Notes under the pieces: generated by a model | What the model saw: only the letters and a program-made list of their open reading frames with translations | Told to the model about the DNA's origin: nothing | Databases searched by the model: none | Position numbers and translations under genes: made by a program | Origin: an uncultured Bacteroides sp. | GTDB taxonomy: Bacteria; Bacteroidota; Bacteroidia; Chitinophagales; Chitinophagaceae | Reading direction: 5' to 3' | NCBI GenBank assembly: GCA_902168085.1 | Contig: CABHOP010000089.1 | Coordinates: forward strand, 62,001-126,000 | DNA: 64,000 bases | Shown here: piece by piece, positions 1 through 11,400 of the stretch | Position numbering within the stretch: the stretch's first letter is position 1 | Layout of the letters: each line of letters opens with the position of its first letter

Positions 1-12
1 GGGATAATGGTA

Positions 13-2064
13 TTATTCCTGGCTCCTTTTCTTTACCATGGTCAGAATAGTAGCGATGGCTACTGTTTCACCTGTTTCATCATACACATCTACCAGCCAT
101 TTTACGATTCCCTTGGCTATATCATCTTCGGTGCGCTTTTCCTGGTCTACCTTTTCCTTCACTGTCAGCTTCACGCCGATGGTCATGCCGGGGTATACGG
201 GTTTGGTAAAGCGAGCCTCATCTATGCCGTAGTTAAGCAATACAGGACCTTTTTTCGCATCTACAAACAAGCCTGCTGCTTTTGATAACACAAAGTAACC
301 ATGTGCTACACGACCTGTAAAAATCGTGCCTTCCAGTGAAGTCGCATCCATATGCGCATAAAAGTTGTCGCCGCTTACATTGGCAAAATTGGTGATATCC
401 GTTTCGCTCACGGTGTGCTTAGCAGTAGTTACAGTATCGCCAATCTGCAGGTCTTCAAAATGTTTACGGAATGGGTGAACTTCTGTTTCGTTTTGTTTCG
501 CGCCTTGCTGATATACGTTAGTGATGCGTGTGATGGTAGTAGGCGAACCCTGTATGGCCGTGCGCTGCAGGTAATGCAGCACCCCGCGCTTGCCACCCAT
601 TTCCTCGCCGCCACCAGCACGGCCGGGACCACCATGCACCAGCAGTGGCATGGGTGAGCCGTGACCAGTGCTTTCTTTAGCACAGTCGGCATTTAGTACC
701 AGTACGCGGCCGTGCATTACGGCTGTGCCCAATACAAATTCTTTAGCCACATCATCATCGGCAGTTATTACCGAACATACCAGCGAGCCTTTACCCATTT
801 TAGCCAGCTCTATAGCCTCGTCAATGGTATTATAAGGCATGATGGTAGATACCGGGCCGAAGGCTTCTATGTTATGTACGTCTGTATTTTTGAACGGATC
901 GTTATTGAAGAATATGATTGGCGCAAGGAAAGCGCCTTTTTGTTTGTCGGCACCTACAACCTCGAAGTTCTCCAGGTCGCCGATAATGATCTCCTGCGAT
1001 TTTGCCAGTTGCTCTACCTTTTCACGCACTTCCTTGCGTTGAGAAATACCTGCCAATGGCCCCATGCGCACACCTTCCACAGATGGGTCGCCAATAGTAG
1101 TACCCTTCAGGCGTTTGCCTAAGGCTATCTGCACATCTTCTACCATATTTGCCGGCACCATGATGCGGCGGATGGCCGTACATTTTTGCCCTGCTTTAGT
1201 TGTTACCTCGCGTACCACTTCTTTTATGAAGATGTCGAACTCGGGCATATCTGTTCTTACATCCGGCCCCAGTACACAACAATTCAGCGAGTCGGCCTCC
1301 AGGTTGAAAGGCACAGCTTCTGATACGATGCGTGGGTGAGATTTCAACGATTGACCTGTGGACGCGCTACCGGTAAAGGTTACTACATCCTGCGTTTGCA
1401 CATGGTCTATAATGCCACGGGCGCTGCCGCATATCAGTTGCAGGCTGCCTTCCGGCAATATGTTTGATTTTATGATCTCTTCAAATACCGCTTCTGTAAG
1501 AAAAGAGGTAAGTGTAGCCGGCTTCACGATGGCAGGAACACCCGCCAGCAGGTTTACCGCTATCTTTTCCAGCATACCCCATACGGGGAAATTGAAGGCA
1601 TTGATATGTATCGCCACGCCCTCGCGCGGTACCATGATGTGGTGGCCTATGAAAGTACCGTTTTTAGAAAGGTTGGCAGCTTCGCCATCTACATAAAAAC
1701 GCTCGTCTGGAAATTGGCGGCGTAGGCTGGCATTAGCAAACAAATTACCGATACCGCCTTCTATATCTACCCAGCTATCTACGCGCGTAGCACCTGTATA
1801 TGCGCTGATGGTGTAGAAATATTCTTTTTTTTCCATCAGGTATAGCGCCAGTGCCTTCAGCATGCGGCCACGCTCATGAAAAGTAAGCTTGCGCAGGGCA
1901 GGGCCGCCTACCTTGCGTGCATAGTTCATCATGGCACCAAAATCCAATCCCTCGCTGCTGGCAGTATATATAGTTTCGCCTGTGATGGCATTATGCAGTT
2001 CATCGCCTCTTTTGGCGGTTACCCATTTACCCTCGGCGTAGTTTTTTAATTGTGTTACCGGCAT
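13..2064 (-). CDS. paaZ: PaaZ-type bifunctional oxepin-CoA hydrolase / semialdehyde dehydrogenase
   Basis: In phenylacetate degradation PaaZ opens the oxepin-CoA ring and oxidises the resulting semialdehyde. The 683-residue product matches the usual PaaZ length (about 680). An aldehyde dehydrogenase domain fills roughly residues 1-520, with the catalytic Cys in KAGQKCTAIRR and a Glu in FNLEADSLN. A MaoC-type hydratase domain follows from about residue 540, with the typical SGDNFYAHMD and GRVAHGYF stretches. AGGAG lies a few bases before the ATG, one of the few Shine-Dalgarno-like sites here. A -7 box (TAAATTTG) is at 2091-2098. No other paa gene is present in the window; the rest of the pathway would have to lie to the left or elsewhere. 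Family assignment is confident from motifs and length; the pathway role is from family knowledge. Confidence 0.93.
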   Translation of the reverse strand: MPVTQLKNYAEGKWVTAKRGDELHNAITGETIYTASSEGLDFGAMMNYARKVGGPALRKLTFHERGRMLKALALYLMEKKEYFYTISAYTGATRVDSWVDIEGGIGNLFANASLRRQFPDERFYVDGEAANLSKNGTFIGHHIMVPREGVAIHINAFNFPVWGMLEKIAVNLLAGVPAIVKPATLTSFLTEAVFEEIIKSNILPEGSLQLICGSARGIIDHVQTQDVVTFTGSASTGQSLKSHPRIVSEAVPFNLEADSLNCCVLGPDVRTDMPEFDIFIKEVVREVTTKAGQKCTAIRRIMVPANMVEDVQIALGKRLKGTTIGDPSVEGVRMGPLAGISQRKEVREKVEQLAKSQEIIIGDLENFEVVGADKQKGAFLAPIIFFNNDPFKNTDVHNIEAFGPVSTIMPYNTIDEAIELAKMGKGSLVCSVITADDDVAKEFVLGTAVMHGRVLVLNADCAKESTGHGSPMPLLVHGGPGRAGGGEEMGGKRGVLHYLQRTAIQGSPTTITRITNVYQQGAKQNETEVHPFRKHFEDLQIGDTVTTAKHTVSETDITNFANVSGDNFYAHMDATSLEGTIFTGRVAHGYFVLSKAAGLFVDAKKGPVLLNYGIDEARFTKPVYPGMTIGVKLTVKEKVDQEKRTEDDIAKGIVKWLVDVYDETGETVAIATILTMVKKRSQE

Positions 2065-2090
2065 ATAAATAACTCCTGTTTTTGAGTGCC

Positions 2091-2098
2091 CAAATTTA
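2091..2098 (-). promoter_or_regulatory. Bacteroidota -7 promoter box of paaZ
   Basis: On the minus strand this reads TAAATTTG, an exact TAnnTTTG box, 26 bases before the paaZ ATG. No clear -33 TTTG was found at the expected spacing. Confidence 0.5.
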
Positions 2099-2142
2099 GT
2101 TTATTTGCAGTTAAATATTTGATAATGCTATTGTTCAGGGTT

Positions 2143-3135
2143 ATGAACTATAATATGAATTTCATTAAGCTTGTTCTTGTTTGGATTTTTGCTGTGTTGT
2201 TTATCAATAAGGTTTTTGCTCAAAAAACGTATATATATCGCTTCGATAGTGTTAGGAATTATGTAGAAAGCAGTAGTTATGGACACGTTAAGGTAATTGA
2301 TATGCGTGTTGATAAAGCAACATTCGGTAAGATCACAGCCCGTAAAAATATGATAACAGAAAAACCATTGGCTGATGAAATAGAGGCATATGGCAATGCT
2401 ATCGTAAGTAAGTCGAATTATAAAGAAGCAGAACTGTTAATAGTATTACAAGATATGTATGCTGATGCTACATGTGAAGTTCCATCTTTGCGCATCAAGG
2501 CGCAATACTATCTTGGAATTAAAGATGAATATCACTCCATATTTTTTCTCGATTCTTTATTTGAAGGCCGTGTTAATGTGAAACGATTGATTGCAGATAG
2601 GCTGGCGCGACAATTTATAAAAGCTGCTGCCAAATATATTCCTAATAGCAAAGGTGAAACGATAGAAGAAATACTAACAAACCTGGAGCAGGAGCCTGCC
2701 TATAAGCACACAGTATTTCCAGTAGGTATTTATTATACAGTTCATCAGTTTTTAAGTGCCAAACCAGTTGATACGGATTTTATAATCGTAGATAAATACA
2801 TAGATCACGTTTATACCCCCTTTTTATTTATCAAGAAAGAAAATGGTAAAAAAGGCAAAGAAATACAACCTAAAGAAATCTTTGCAGTATATGATGGCAA
2901 AAGGTGGTTGAAAGGAGCTGGTAATCGGCTGGCTATGATGGGAATAGAAAATAGCTGGATGGTTTATAAAGACTATGGTAAAGCTTTAGCCTTATCAAGT
3001 ATGGGTTTGATTGGCGCATTAGTGGTAACAGAAGAAAATGGGTTTGATGAGCACAAAGGGCCATTTACTGAAGGGTTTTATAAAATGGTGCTAAATTCAA
3101 ATGGTACTTCTTCAAGGTACAGAAGATTAAAATGA
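2143..3135 (+). CDS. secreted protein of unknown function
   Basis: I do not recognise this 330-residue protein. It begins with a plausible signal peptide (hydrophobic FIKLVLVWIFAVLFI, then NKVFAQ as likely cleavage region), so it is probably periplasmic or at the cell surface. The body is mixed charged and hydrophobic with no Cys cluster, repeat or catalytic motif that I can name. The open frame extends up to 2086, but that region overlaps the divergent paaZ promoter and precedes the signal peptide, so I chose the ATG at 2143; the ATG at 2155 is also possible. It stands between divergent paaZ and a membrane glycosyltransferase on the same strand with an 88-bp gap, so a shared operon is uncertain. 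Confidence 0.6.
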   Translation: MNYNMNFIKLVLVWIFAVLFINKVFAQKTYIYRFDSVRNYVESSSYGHVKVIDMRVDKATFGKITARKNMITEKPLADEIEAYGNAIVSKSNYKEAELLIVLQDMYADATCEVPSLRIKAQYYLGIKDEYHSIFFLDSLFEGRVNVKRLIADRLARQFIKAAAKYIPNSKGETIEEILTNLEQEPAYKHTVFPVGIYYTVHQFLSAKPVDTDFIIVDKYIDHVYTPFLFIKKENGKKGKEIQPKEIFAVYDGKRWLKGAGNRLAMMGIENSWMVYKDYGKALALSSMGLIGALVVTEENGFDEHKGPFTEGFYKMVLNSNGTSSRYRRLK

Positions 3136-3223
3136 TGGTTATACGCTGCCGTCATGAGTAAGGGTTTCCGATATACTATTTTTACCGCAGCTTCGTTTAT
3201 CAAATAACTATCTTGCCCACCTT

Positions 3224-4708
3224 ATGCAAATGAAACCCTCTTTTCTTCATAACGAAAAGATATATAAATGGCTGGCTTTTGTAGCTATATTGTTGGGCAT
3301 TATCATACGTGTTTCAGTTTACCTGCAAAATCGTAACCTGTTTATAGATGAAGCGAATGTAGCCCGTAACATTTATGAGTGTGGTTTTGCAGGGCTGGCA
3401 GGGCCACTTAGCTATGAGCAATACGCACCCCCCATTTTTCTATGGTTAACCAAATTTTCAACCATATGGCTGGGTTTCGGTGAGCAGGCATTTCGCTTGT
3501 ACCCCTTGTTGGCAGGTATTGCATCGCTATTTGTAATGTACGCACTGCTAAAAAAGCTGGGTGCCGGAAATGCTGCATGGTATGCAATAGGTATGCTGGC
3601 GATAGGCTATATATATATACGTTATAGCACAGAGTTGAAGCAGTATATTAGCGATGTATTGGTCGTTTTGTGTTTACTTCTGCTGGCGGTAAAAACTGAT
3701 ATACAGAAAACAACCGGATCAAAATTTACTATAATATGGTTGGGCGCAGGGAGCATGGCTATATGGCTTAGTATGCCATCAGTATTTGTTCTTGCTGGCG
3801 TAGCTGCCTATTATTTTATCCATTCCATACAGCATAAAGTTTTTAAAAAAATATGGCTAATAGCTATATGTGGTATTGTATGGTTAGCTCAATTTGGTGC
3901 CTACTACAAACTGATATTGCAAACACAGGCCGAGTCGAGCTATCTGCAGAGTTTTCATGCTGATTATTTTTTGGTAGCAACGCCGGATAGCATAAAGGAA
4001 TGGAACCATAATATAGCACTGTGTCAGGTTTTGCTATCGGAAGCTGCAGGGGCTACTGCTTTGGCGCTAGTATTTAACTTTACTGCTATAGTATATGCAA
4101 TGGTGTACCTCGTAAGAAAAAAACGTGCTGTTGCAGCTTTGCTGATACTGCCTGGCATTGCACTGTTGTTTGCAGCGGCTATCAATAAGTTTACGCTCAT
4201 ACCGAGGGTTTCCCTTTTTATAATGCCAATAATCTTATTGCTTGCTGCTATTGGTGTCGGGCTTATGTTATTGCATAAAAGACGGTATATAAATTGGGTA
4301 GCGGCAATTATTGCGTTCGTCAATTTATATAACCATAATATGGTGCACTTTATATGGGATAAACTGGAAACGGAAGAAATAACAGATGCGCTGGATTTTG
4401 TAATGGAGAATGGCATTAATAATGGCAACAGATTGTACCTGCATAATGGGGCAGGGCCGGCATTTATCTATTACACTACTATCCATCCTGAAAAAGATAA
4501 GTGGCGTAGTATAAAAAATGCAGATAGGCTAAGCTGGGATGCAGATTACAATGGGCTTGCCCAATGGGCGCTGTCACCGTCTGCATTTATTTTTACCAGT
4601 GTTTATGCAGCCGATCTGGCCGATACAAGAAAGAAAATAGAGGGGCAAATGAAACAGGTAGCAAGCATTGAGAAGCCCGGTTGTTACGCTTTTATTTACA
4701 GCAAATAA
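3224..4708 (+). CDS. GT-C fold (GT39/ArnT-like) integral membrane glycosyltransferase
   Basis: The 494-residue protein has about ten or more hydrophobic segments. Near residue 40 an acidic motif, FIDEANVARNI, lies in the first extracytoplasmic loop. This is the hallmark of GT-C enzymes that transfer a sugar from a polyprenyl-phosphate donor. A soluble C-terminal part begins near residue 390. Such enzymes act in the inner membrane on lipid or protein acceptors; donor and acceptor cannot be read from the sequence. The start may be the ATG at 3224 or the one two codons later. It ends just before a palindromic terminator shared with the convergent metalloprotease gene. Mannosyltransferase annotations are common in this family but are not supported here beyond the fold. 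Confidence 0.75.
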   Translation: MQMKPSFLHNEKIYKWLAFVAILLGIIIRVSVYLQNRNLFIDEANVARNIYECGFAGLAGPLSYEQYAPPIFLWLTKFSTIWLGFGEQAFRLYPLLAGIASLFVMYALLKKLGAGNAAWYAIGMLAIGYIYIRYSTELKQYISDVLVVLCLLLLAVKTDIQKTTGSKFTIIWLGAGSMAIWLSMPSVFVLAGVAAYYFIHSIQHKVFKKIWLIAICGIVWLAQFGAYYKLILQTQAESSYLQSFHADYFLVATPDSIKEWNHNIALCQVLLSEAAGATALALVFNFTAIVYAMVYLVRKKRAVAALLILPGIALLFAAAINKFTLIPRVSLFIMPIILLLAAIGVGLMLLHKRRYINWVAAIIAFVNLYNHNMVHFIWDKLETEEITDALDFVMENGINNGNRLYLHNGAGPAFIYYTTIHPEKDKWRSIKNADRLSWDADYNGLAQWALSPSAFIFTSVYAADLADTRKKIEGQMKQVASIEKPGCYAFIYSK

Positions 4709-4731
4709 TTTAATCAGTAATCGAAATAAAA

Positions 4732-4760
4732 AAGGCCGCTATATAGCGGCCTTCTCTTTT
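4732..4760. terminator. bidirectional terminator between convergent genes
   Basis: A perfect 11+11 bp palindrome, AAGGCCGCTAT/ATAGCGGCCTT, is followed by CTCTTTT on the plus strand and by a T-rich run on the minus strand. It can serve both the glycosyltransferase and the metalloprotease. Confidence 0.85.
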
Positions 4761-4782
4761 GTTATTCTGCTATTGTCAACTG

Positions 4783-7700
4783 TTATTTCTGAAGCTGTAC
4801 CTTAACAGTACCACTGTGTCCTTGCTCATCGGTGAGTACGATGTAGTACACACCATTTGCAAGGCCTTCCATATTTATCACCTTCGTTGAAACATCGGTA
4901 GCGTTTGTTTTCATTACTTGCTGGCCAAGTTGATTATATATGCCGATATTCATATTCACCGTTTTGCCTGCCCAGTCAAATGTCAGTTTACCAGAGCTAG
5001 GGTTAGGGTATATTTTAACATCCTGCATATTCACCATGTCTACATCCAGCAGGGTAATTACCAGAACATTTGAAGGGCCAGACCAGCAACCATTGTTATC
5101 TGTTACTGCGTAGTATGCACCTAATGTTTGTGGGTACAACTGGCCATTCCTGCCATCTGTAAGCTGACCGCCAGGGCCGAACCAAATAAACGTGCCTTTA
5201 CGGTCTACCGTCAGCATATTGCCTATCAGGTGGATGATTGGCGGGTCAAGTGTCAATGAACGCATCATTGTATCCGGAATAGAATATACTGTATCAGGCA
5301 GGTAGCATTGGCCATCTGTTTGATGTGCGCGGCAATAAACCACATCATTTGTTACTAAAGAAGTAGAGCTGTACGTAGGGCCGCTGGCTACATTAAAGCC
5401 ATTCACAAACCAATCGAGCTGAGGAGAAGAACCGATACTGGTTACCGTAGCGGTAAATTCAACCAATGAATCGAGACAGCCGGGGTCTTTACCTTGCGTT
5501 ATCTTAACGTTGATAGTTGGCCTGGCACTTGGGGTAGTCGCTACTGTCAATGCATTAGAAGTATCTGATTGATTCAATACGCATGGGTCGCTTGACATGA
5601 ATATACAATCAACCACATCATTGTTCTCTACTACATTAGTAAATACAGGGCCTTGCGGAGCACCTACATTCGTACCGTTGATCCTCCACTGATACAGCGG
5701 GCTTGTACCCGGATTGGTAGTTGTAGCAGTAAAGACAGCAGCCTGGCTATCGCATGAAGGGCTAGGTGTTGTTTGTGCGATGCTTACATCAGCTGTTATC
5801 TGCTGGTGCACGATTGTTATATCATTAGATGTAGCTGTAGGTGTAGATGCACAAGTAGAATTTGATGTCAAAATAGCCTTTACAACATCTCCATTCGCTA
5901 ATGTAGCGGTAAATGTAGGGCCCGTTATACCTGTTTGGGTAACATTGTTCACCCTCCACTCATATACCGGAGCTATACCGCCTGTAGTTGGCGTAGCAGT
6001 AAATGTTAGTGATTGACCGGCACAGCCAGGGTTATTACCTGTAGTAAGCGCAATGCTTACCGTTGGCGCTTGGGTAGTATATGTAATTGTAACATCGTTT
6101 GAACTGACTGCCGGGTTAGGTGTAGGTGCGCATGATGAATTTGATAACATTTGTGCGCGTATCAACGTACCGGCGGGGTTACCCCATGTCCTTAATGTTC
6201 TTCCATCGGGGCTGATAATAGCATTGCTTGATGGAATGGCAGCATATCCACTACCGGTATTTCTTTGCCATGAAAATACCGGGGCTCCACCGGGATTAAT
6301 AGTACCGGTTACAGAGAAGGTAAGTGTATCCTCAATACAGCCCGGTAATACACCGCCTGTAAGTGCCATTGTTACAGCAGGGCCAATGGAGCTGGAACGG
6401 CGTACTGTATCAGATACAGATGTAACGCTATCAATACCACAAGGGCTGATGTATAATATGCGCACTTTTACACTATCGTTATTATTGAAAGCTGTAGACC
6501 TGAAAGTATCGGTAGTAACAGTTGGTTGCAGAATGCCATTTTTAAACCATTTGATAGCTGTAATGGTAAGTCCGCTGCTTGGTACTGCATAATAAGTTAG
6601 TTCTGCACCGGGGCAAGAAGGATTGCCGCCAATAGGGGGCTTGCTTAATGTTACACTACCTGTAGCAGAGCCACCGCTACCGCGAATAACTACGGTGTAA
6701 TCTTCTGCTTGTCCGTATTGTAGTTCGTCGCAAGAGTCAACATTTGTTGCAACGTCTGCAATTACACGCATACGCAGTGGTGTACACATTACAGTCGAAG
6801 CACTGGTAGGCACCACAAAGTTTGCCTGTTTGGTACTGCTAAAACCTGTGCTGGCATTTAGAATACGCTCGGTATTTTCAAAAATGCCATTATTATTATA
6901 GTCTATATAAGCTTTAGCCTTGTTGTTTCCTGCAGTAACTGTAACAGTTATAGAATAGGTGCGGCCTGCTGTTAGCGTTACCCTATGCTTACAAGTATTA
7001 TTCACATAGGCGCCACCATCGCTGTAACCACCTGATTCTACATGGAAGAAAGTATCTTTAACAGTCATTGAGGCAGGGTCTGCTATCACTATTTTACGTG
7101 GTCCGTTGTTGAAGCTGATAGCCGTTGACGCATTTGCCGGGTTAATGCTGGTTGTGCAGGAACTAACCAGTGAAGTAGCAGGAGGTGCTGTAGCACCCAA
7201 TGATGTAAGGAAACCGGAGCGCGATAAATGCGATTTCAGGTTAAACATCATTTTTGCCCTTTGCCCCGGTGTAAACCTGTCCTGGCAGTTAGAATAATCC
7301 ATAAAATTGTGCACTACGTCACCGTATGCATTACCTGTACATGGGTTGGTGCCTGTAGGGCAGGTGAATGGAGAACGTATATGCGGGTCTGTATCGCAAA
7401 TGCCGTCGCCATCCAGCGTACAGTCAAGGTTTGGTGGGCAGGTAGTGCCATTCACATCTCCCTCAAAGGTATGCTGTAAGCCAAAAGCATGACCTACTTC
7501 ATGTGCCAGGGTTACGTTATTAGCATAGTCAAATACCTGCGATGCCAGAACTACTGCACCATCCACACTATATTGAACCGGGCTAACCGGTGGATAGGCA
7601 TAACCGGCTGTAAAGCTGCCGGAACCGGCATAGCCGTTAACCCCATCTATTTTATTTACTATATATATGTTATAGTAAAGCGTATTATTCCAACGGCTCA

Positions 7701-8247
7701 GTCCTTTAATTGTCGCATCTGTTTCACCACCGGTAAAGCCACCACCGGGTGTTTCAATGCCACCAGCATTATAACTTGCCAGTACAGAGCCGTTTTTGCG
7801 GATGATACCGTTAGAGGCATTACAAGCAGTATCGCGTTTTGCCAACACAAATTTTATAGGGATACGTGTACCACCACTACCAGGTAATGTATATGGCGAT
7901 TCTGCAGCCCAGGCTTTGTTGGTTTGATCTATCCATGCCTGTATGATAGCATTACTGGGAGAATAACGCCCTGCAAACGCAGCCGATGTATCGATAACGT
8001 GTACCACTACTGGTATTTCATACACGGTGTCTACGCCATTAGGCATCAACACCTTTAAGCTACTAATGTTGGGTGTAGATGCCACATAGGCAGCCCAACG
8101 AGCTTTCATGTCGTTAAATGATCGGGCGTAGGCAGGGTCATTGGCCATATGGTAACCATGCACCTGGTCGAAACCGCACTTTTGGGAAAATGAGGTGAAA
8201 TAAGTGCACAATAACGCCACGAAGAATAGCGTAATTTTTCGTATCAT
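4783..8247 (-). CDS. secreted M43-type zinc metalloprotease with GEVED, Ig-like repeats and T9SS sorting domain
   Basis: The 1154-residue protein starts with a signal peptide (residues 1-21, ending SFSQ). The metzincin zinc site is HEVGHAFGLQH (residues 249-259), with a Met-turn in NFMDYS near 316, as in pappalysin-like (M43) peptidases. A GEVED domain follows at about 430-522 (AYIDYNNNGIFEN, QAEDYTV). Four or five Ig/PKD-like modules then span about 540-1030, each with a PGC or PSC motif, a W.NG core and a Cys near the end. The last roughly 75 residues (IYPNPSSGKLTF through VKVQLQK) form a T9SS type A sorting domain, so the protein is probably exported by T9SS and attached or released at the surface. 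The substrate is unknown. It is divergent from secDF. Confidence 0.88.
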   Translation of the reverse strand: MIRKITLFFVALLCTYFTSFSQKCGFDQVHGYHMANDPAYARSFNDMKARWAAYVASTPNISSLKVLMPNGVDTVYEIPVVVHVIDTSAAFAGRYSPSNAIIQAWIDQTNKAWAAESPYTLPGSGGTRIPIKFVLAKRDTACNASNGIIRKNGSVLASYNAGGIETPGGGFTGGETDATIKGLSRWNNTLYYNIYIVNKIDGVNGYAGSGSFTAGYAYPPVSPVQYSVDGAVVLASQVFDYANNVTLAHEVGHAFGLQHTFEGDVNGTTCPPNLDCTLDGDGICDTDPHIRSPFTCPTGTNPCTGNAYGDVVHNFMDYSNCQDRFTPGQRAKMMFNLKSHLSRSGFLTSLGATAPPATSLVSSCTTSINPANASTAISFNNGPRKIVIADPASMTVKDTFFHVESGGYSDGGAYVNNTCKHRVTLTAGRTYSITVTVTAGNNKAKAYIDYNNNGIFENTERILNASTGFSSTKQANFVVPTSASTVMCTPLRMRVIADVATNVDSCDELQYGQAEDYTVVIRGSGGSATGSVTLSKPPIGGNPSCPGAELTYYAVPSSGLTITAIKWFKNGILQPTVTTDTFRSTAFNNNDSVKVRILYISPCGIDSVTSVSDTVRRSSSIGPAVTMALTGGVLPGCIEDTLTFSVTGTINPGGAPVFSWQRNTGSGYAAIPSSNAIISPDGRTLRTWGNPAGTLIRAQMLSNSSCAPTPNPAVSSNDVTITYTTQAPTVSIALTTGNNPGCAGQSLTFTATPTTGGIAPVYEWRVNNVTQTGITGPTFTATLANGDVVKAILTSNSTCASTPTATSNDITIVHQQITADVSIAQTTPSPSCDSQAAVFTATTTNPGTSPLYQWRINGTNVGAPQGPVFTNVVENNDVVDCIFMSSDPCVLNQSDTSNALTVATTPSARPTINVKITQGKDPGCLDSLVEFTATVTSIGSSPQLDWFVNGFNVASGPTYSSTSLVTNDVVYCRAHQTDGQCYLPDTVYSIPDTMMRSLTLDPPIIHLIGNMLTVDRKGTFIWFGPGGQLTDGRNGQLYPQTLGAYYAVTDNNGCWSGPSNVLVITLLDVDMVNMQDVKIYPNPSSGKLTFDWAGKTVNMNIGIYNQLGQQVMKTNATDVSTKVINMEGLANGVYYIVLTDEQGHSGTVKVQLQK

Positions 8248-8410
8248 GCTCTGAAAATTTGTTGTTTATATTTTACTTCTCTCGTAAAAATAACATTTTC
8301 GTTAATAAAATACTAAAAGATTTGAAGTCATCTATATGGAAGTTTTGATACATGTAAAAAACTTGTTTTTATCATAGTTTATGGAAACTTTTATTTTTTA
8401 TATTAAATCC

Positions 8411-8418
8411 TATCTTTG
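8411..8418 (+). promoter_or_regulatory. -7 promoter box of secDF
   Basis: TATCTTTG followed by C is an exact TAnnTTTG box, 48 bases before the secDF ATG. The upstream -33 region is AT-rich without a clear TTTG. Confidence 0.6.
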
Positions 8419-8466
8419 CCCACTCTGTTTTCATAAAAAGTATATAAGTATTAATCGAAAAAACCT

Positions 8467-11400
8467 ATGCAATTAAAAGGGTTGGTAAAATTTTTTACCG
8501 CAGCGCTAATCCTTATCTCTTTGTATCAGCTATCATTTACTTGGGTAGTACGCAATGTAGAGGTAAAGGCTCGTGAAAAAGCAACAAAGCAGGCAAAGCT
8601 TCAAAATCCCGCAGCTACCGGCGAAGAACTGGAGAAACTGGTAGAAGCACGCTATGAAAGCATTACAGATAGCCTTCAGGGTGAAACTGTTATGAGCATC
8701 CCACTGCTGAAAAAGTACACTTTCCAGGAAGCTAAAGAGCAAGAGCTGAACCTGGGTCTTGATCTTCAAGGTGGTATGAACGTAACACTGGAGGTAAGCC
8801 TTGATGAGCTGGTTCGTTCTATGTCGAACAATCCGAAAGATGCAGCTTTGAACAAAGCCATAGCAGATGCGGATAAAGCTAAAGCTAACAGCCAGGCAAA
8901 CTTCGTTACCCTGTTTGGTGAAGCATATACTAAGGCTAATCCAGGTGCAAAACTGGCATATCTGTTTACCAAGCCATCTGAAAAGGAAATAACGCTGCAG
9001 TCGACCAATGATCAGGTATTGGCTAAAATAAATAAGGAAGCAAAAGACGCTATCAAACGTACGTACAATGTATTACTTACACGTATAGACAAGTTTGGTG
9101 TGGCTTCTCCTAATATCAACCTGGATGATAATAAAGGTATCATCACTGTAGAGCTGGCCGGTGTGCGCGACCCAGAGCGTGTTCGGACTTACCTGCAATC
9201 GACAGCTAAACTGCAGTTCTTTGAGATGTATAGCAATAACGAGATCATTAATGCTATACAGCCTGCAAATGATGCACTGGCGTCTTATCTGGCAGGTGAA
9301 AAAGAAGATACAACAACTAAAGCTGCTGATACTGCAAGTGTGGCTACCGCTGCAGTTGCTGACACGAATACCACTGCAAAAGCAGCAGATGAAGATACTG
9401 CCAGCCTTTCTTCTTTACTGGCAGGTAAAGAAGGTGCCGCTACCGGAACTGATTCTGCTTCTAAAGCTGCAAAAGATGCACAAAAGAAAAATCCGCTGTT
9501 TGCTGTTTGGTATCCTAACATCACACAACAGGGAAATATCAACCAGGGCCCTGTAGTTGGTTTGGTAGCTAAGAAAGATACGGCTAAACTGAACCACTAT
9601 CTGAGCCTGGATGTTGTACGTAATAAATTCCCAAACAACGTAAAATTCATTTACGGTGCAGAGGATAAAAAAGATGCGCGTAACGCTAATGCACCTTTGA
9701 TGCTGTATGCTATCAAAACAGTGCCCGGTGGCGAAAATGAAGCAAAACTGGAAGGTGACCACGTAACGGATGCCCGCATGGATTACAACCCGCTGAACGG
9801 TAAACCAGAGGTTGCTATGAGTATGGATGTAACCGGTGCGCGTATCTGGAAAAAAATGACAGGTGAAAATGCAGGCCGCTATGTAGCGGTGGTACTGGAT
9901 GATAAAGTTTATTCTGCCCCGTTGGTAAATGGTGAGATACCTAACGGTAACACTTCCATCAGCGGTAACTTTACTGTAGAAGATGCAACTGACCTGGCCA
10001 ACATCCTGAAATCAGGTAAACTGCCAGCACCTGCACGCATCGTTCAGGAACAAGTGGTAGGCCCTACACTGGGTGCTGAGTCTATTGCTGCAGGTATGAA
10101 CTCTCTGATCATTTCATTCCTGGTGATATTCGTATTGATGCTGGTTTACTACAACACCGGTGGTATTGTAGCCAACATTTCCCTGATACTGAATGTACTG
10201 TTCACTATAGGTATCCTTTCTGCACTGCACGCTACACTTACCATGCCTGGCATAGCGGGTCTGGTACTGGGTATTGGTATGGCTGTGGATACGAACGTTA
10301 TCATATTTGAACGTATAAAAGAAGAACTGGCGGGTGGCAGCACCTATGATGAAGCGATTAAAAAAGGTTACAATAATTCATTGGCGCCTGTATTAGATGG
10401 CCACGTAACGATCCTGATTACATCTATCATCCTGTTTGCATTTGGCCTTGGCCCTGTACTTGGTTTCGCTACTACACAAATCATCAGTATCCTGCTGTCT
10501 CTGTTCTGCGGTATCCTGGTATCGCGTCTGATAACAGACATTTATACTAAACGTGAACGCCATTTCAAATACTTTACAAACCTGTCTAAAGCTATCTTCC
10601 GCAAAGCACACTTCAATTTTGTTGGTGCCCGTAAAATAGCTTATGTCATATCGGTAATCGTATTGTTGGGCGGTATTGGTTCTTTCTTCAATGGTTTTGA
10701 CTATGGTGTGGAATTTGACGGCGGACGTAGCTATACTATCGCTTTCGATAAGCAACATACTGTAAGCGAAGTGCGTGAGAAACTGAAAGGTTATTTTGAC
10801 GGTGAATATCCTGTTGTTAAAACAATTGGTCAGGATAACCACCTCAATATCACTACTGCTTACTTAATAAAACAACCAGGCCAGGAAGTAGAACTGAAAG
10901 TACAGGAAAAACTGCGCGAAGGTTTGGCAAAAGAAGGTTTTATACCTGCAAATACCAGCGCGGAAACATTTGCCGCCAAGTATATTCAGAGCTCTCAAAC
11001 AGTATTGCCAACAATATCTGATGACCTGAAAGCAGGTGCTATACAAGCTACCCTGTTCTCACTGCTGGCAATATTTGTATATATACTGATACGCTTCCGC
11101 AAATGGCAGTACTCACTGGGTACTATCGTAGCCCTGATGCACGACGTATGTATCACATTGGCGGTGTTCTCTTTCCTGAAAGGTGTGGTGCCATTTGCAT
11201 TGGAAATCGACCAGCACTTTATTGCAGCCGTGTTGACGGTAATAGGTTTCTCGATGAACGATACTGTAATCGTATTCGACCGTATCCGTGAATACTTCCG
11301 TAAAAATCCTAAAGAAGGTAAAGAAAGCGTTATCAACCGCGCCATTAACGATACACTGAGCCGTACGATCATGACATCATTAACGGTGTTCCTGTCTGTA

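Noticed and set aside
2086-2142. Upstream start for the secreted unknown at 2143
   Set aside because: It overlaps the exact -7 box of divergent paaZ and would bury the signal peptide behind some 20 residues.
8289-8306. TAAC/TTAAT pair upstream of secDF as part of the phased-repeat regulon
   Set aside because: Only two copies 12 bases apart and more than 100 bases from the secDF -7 box.
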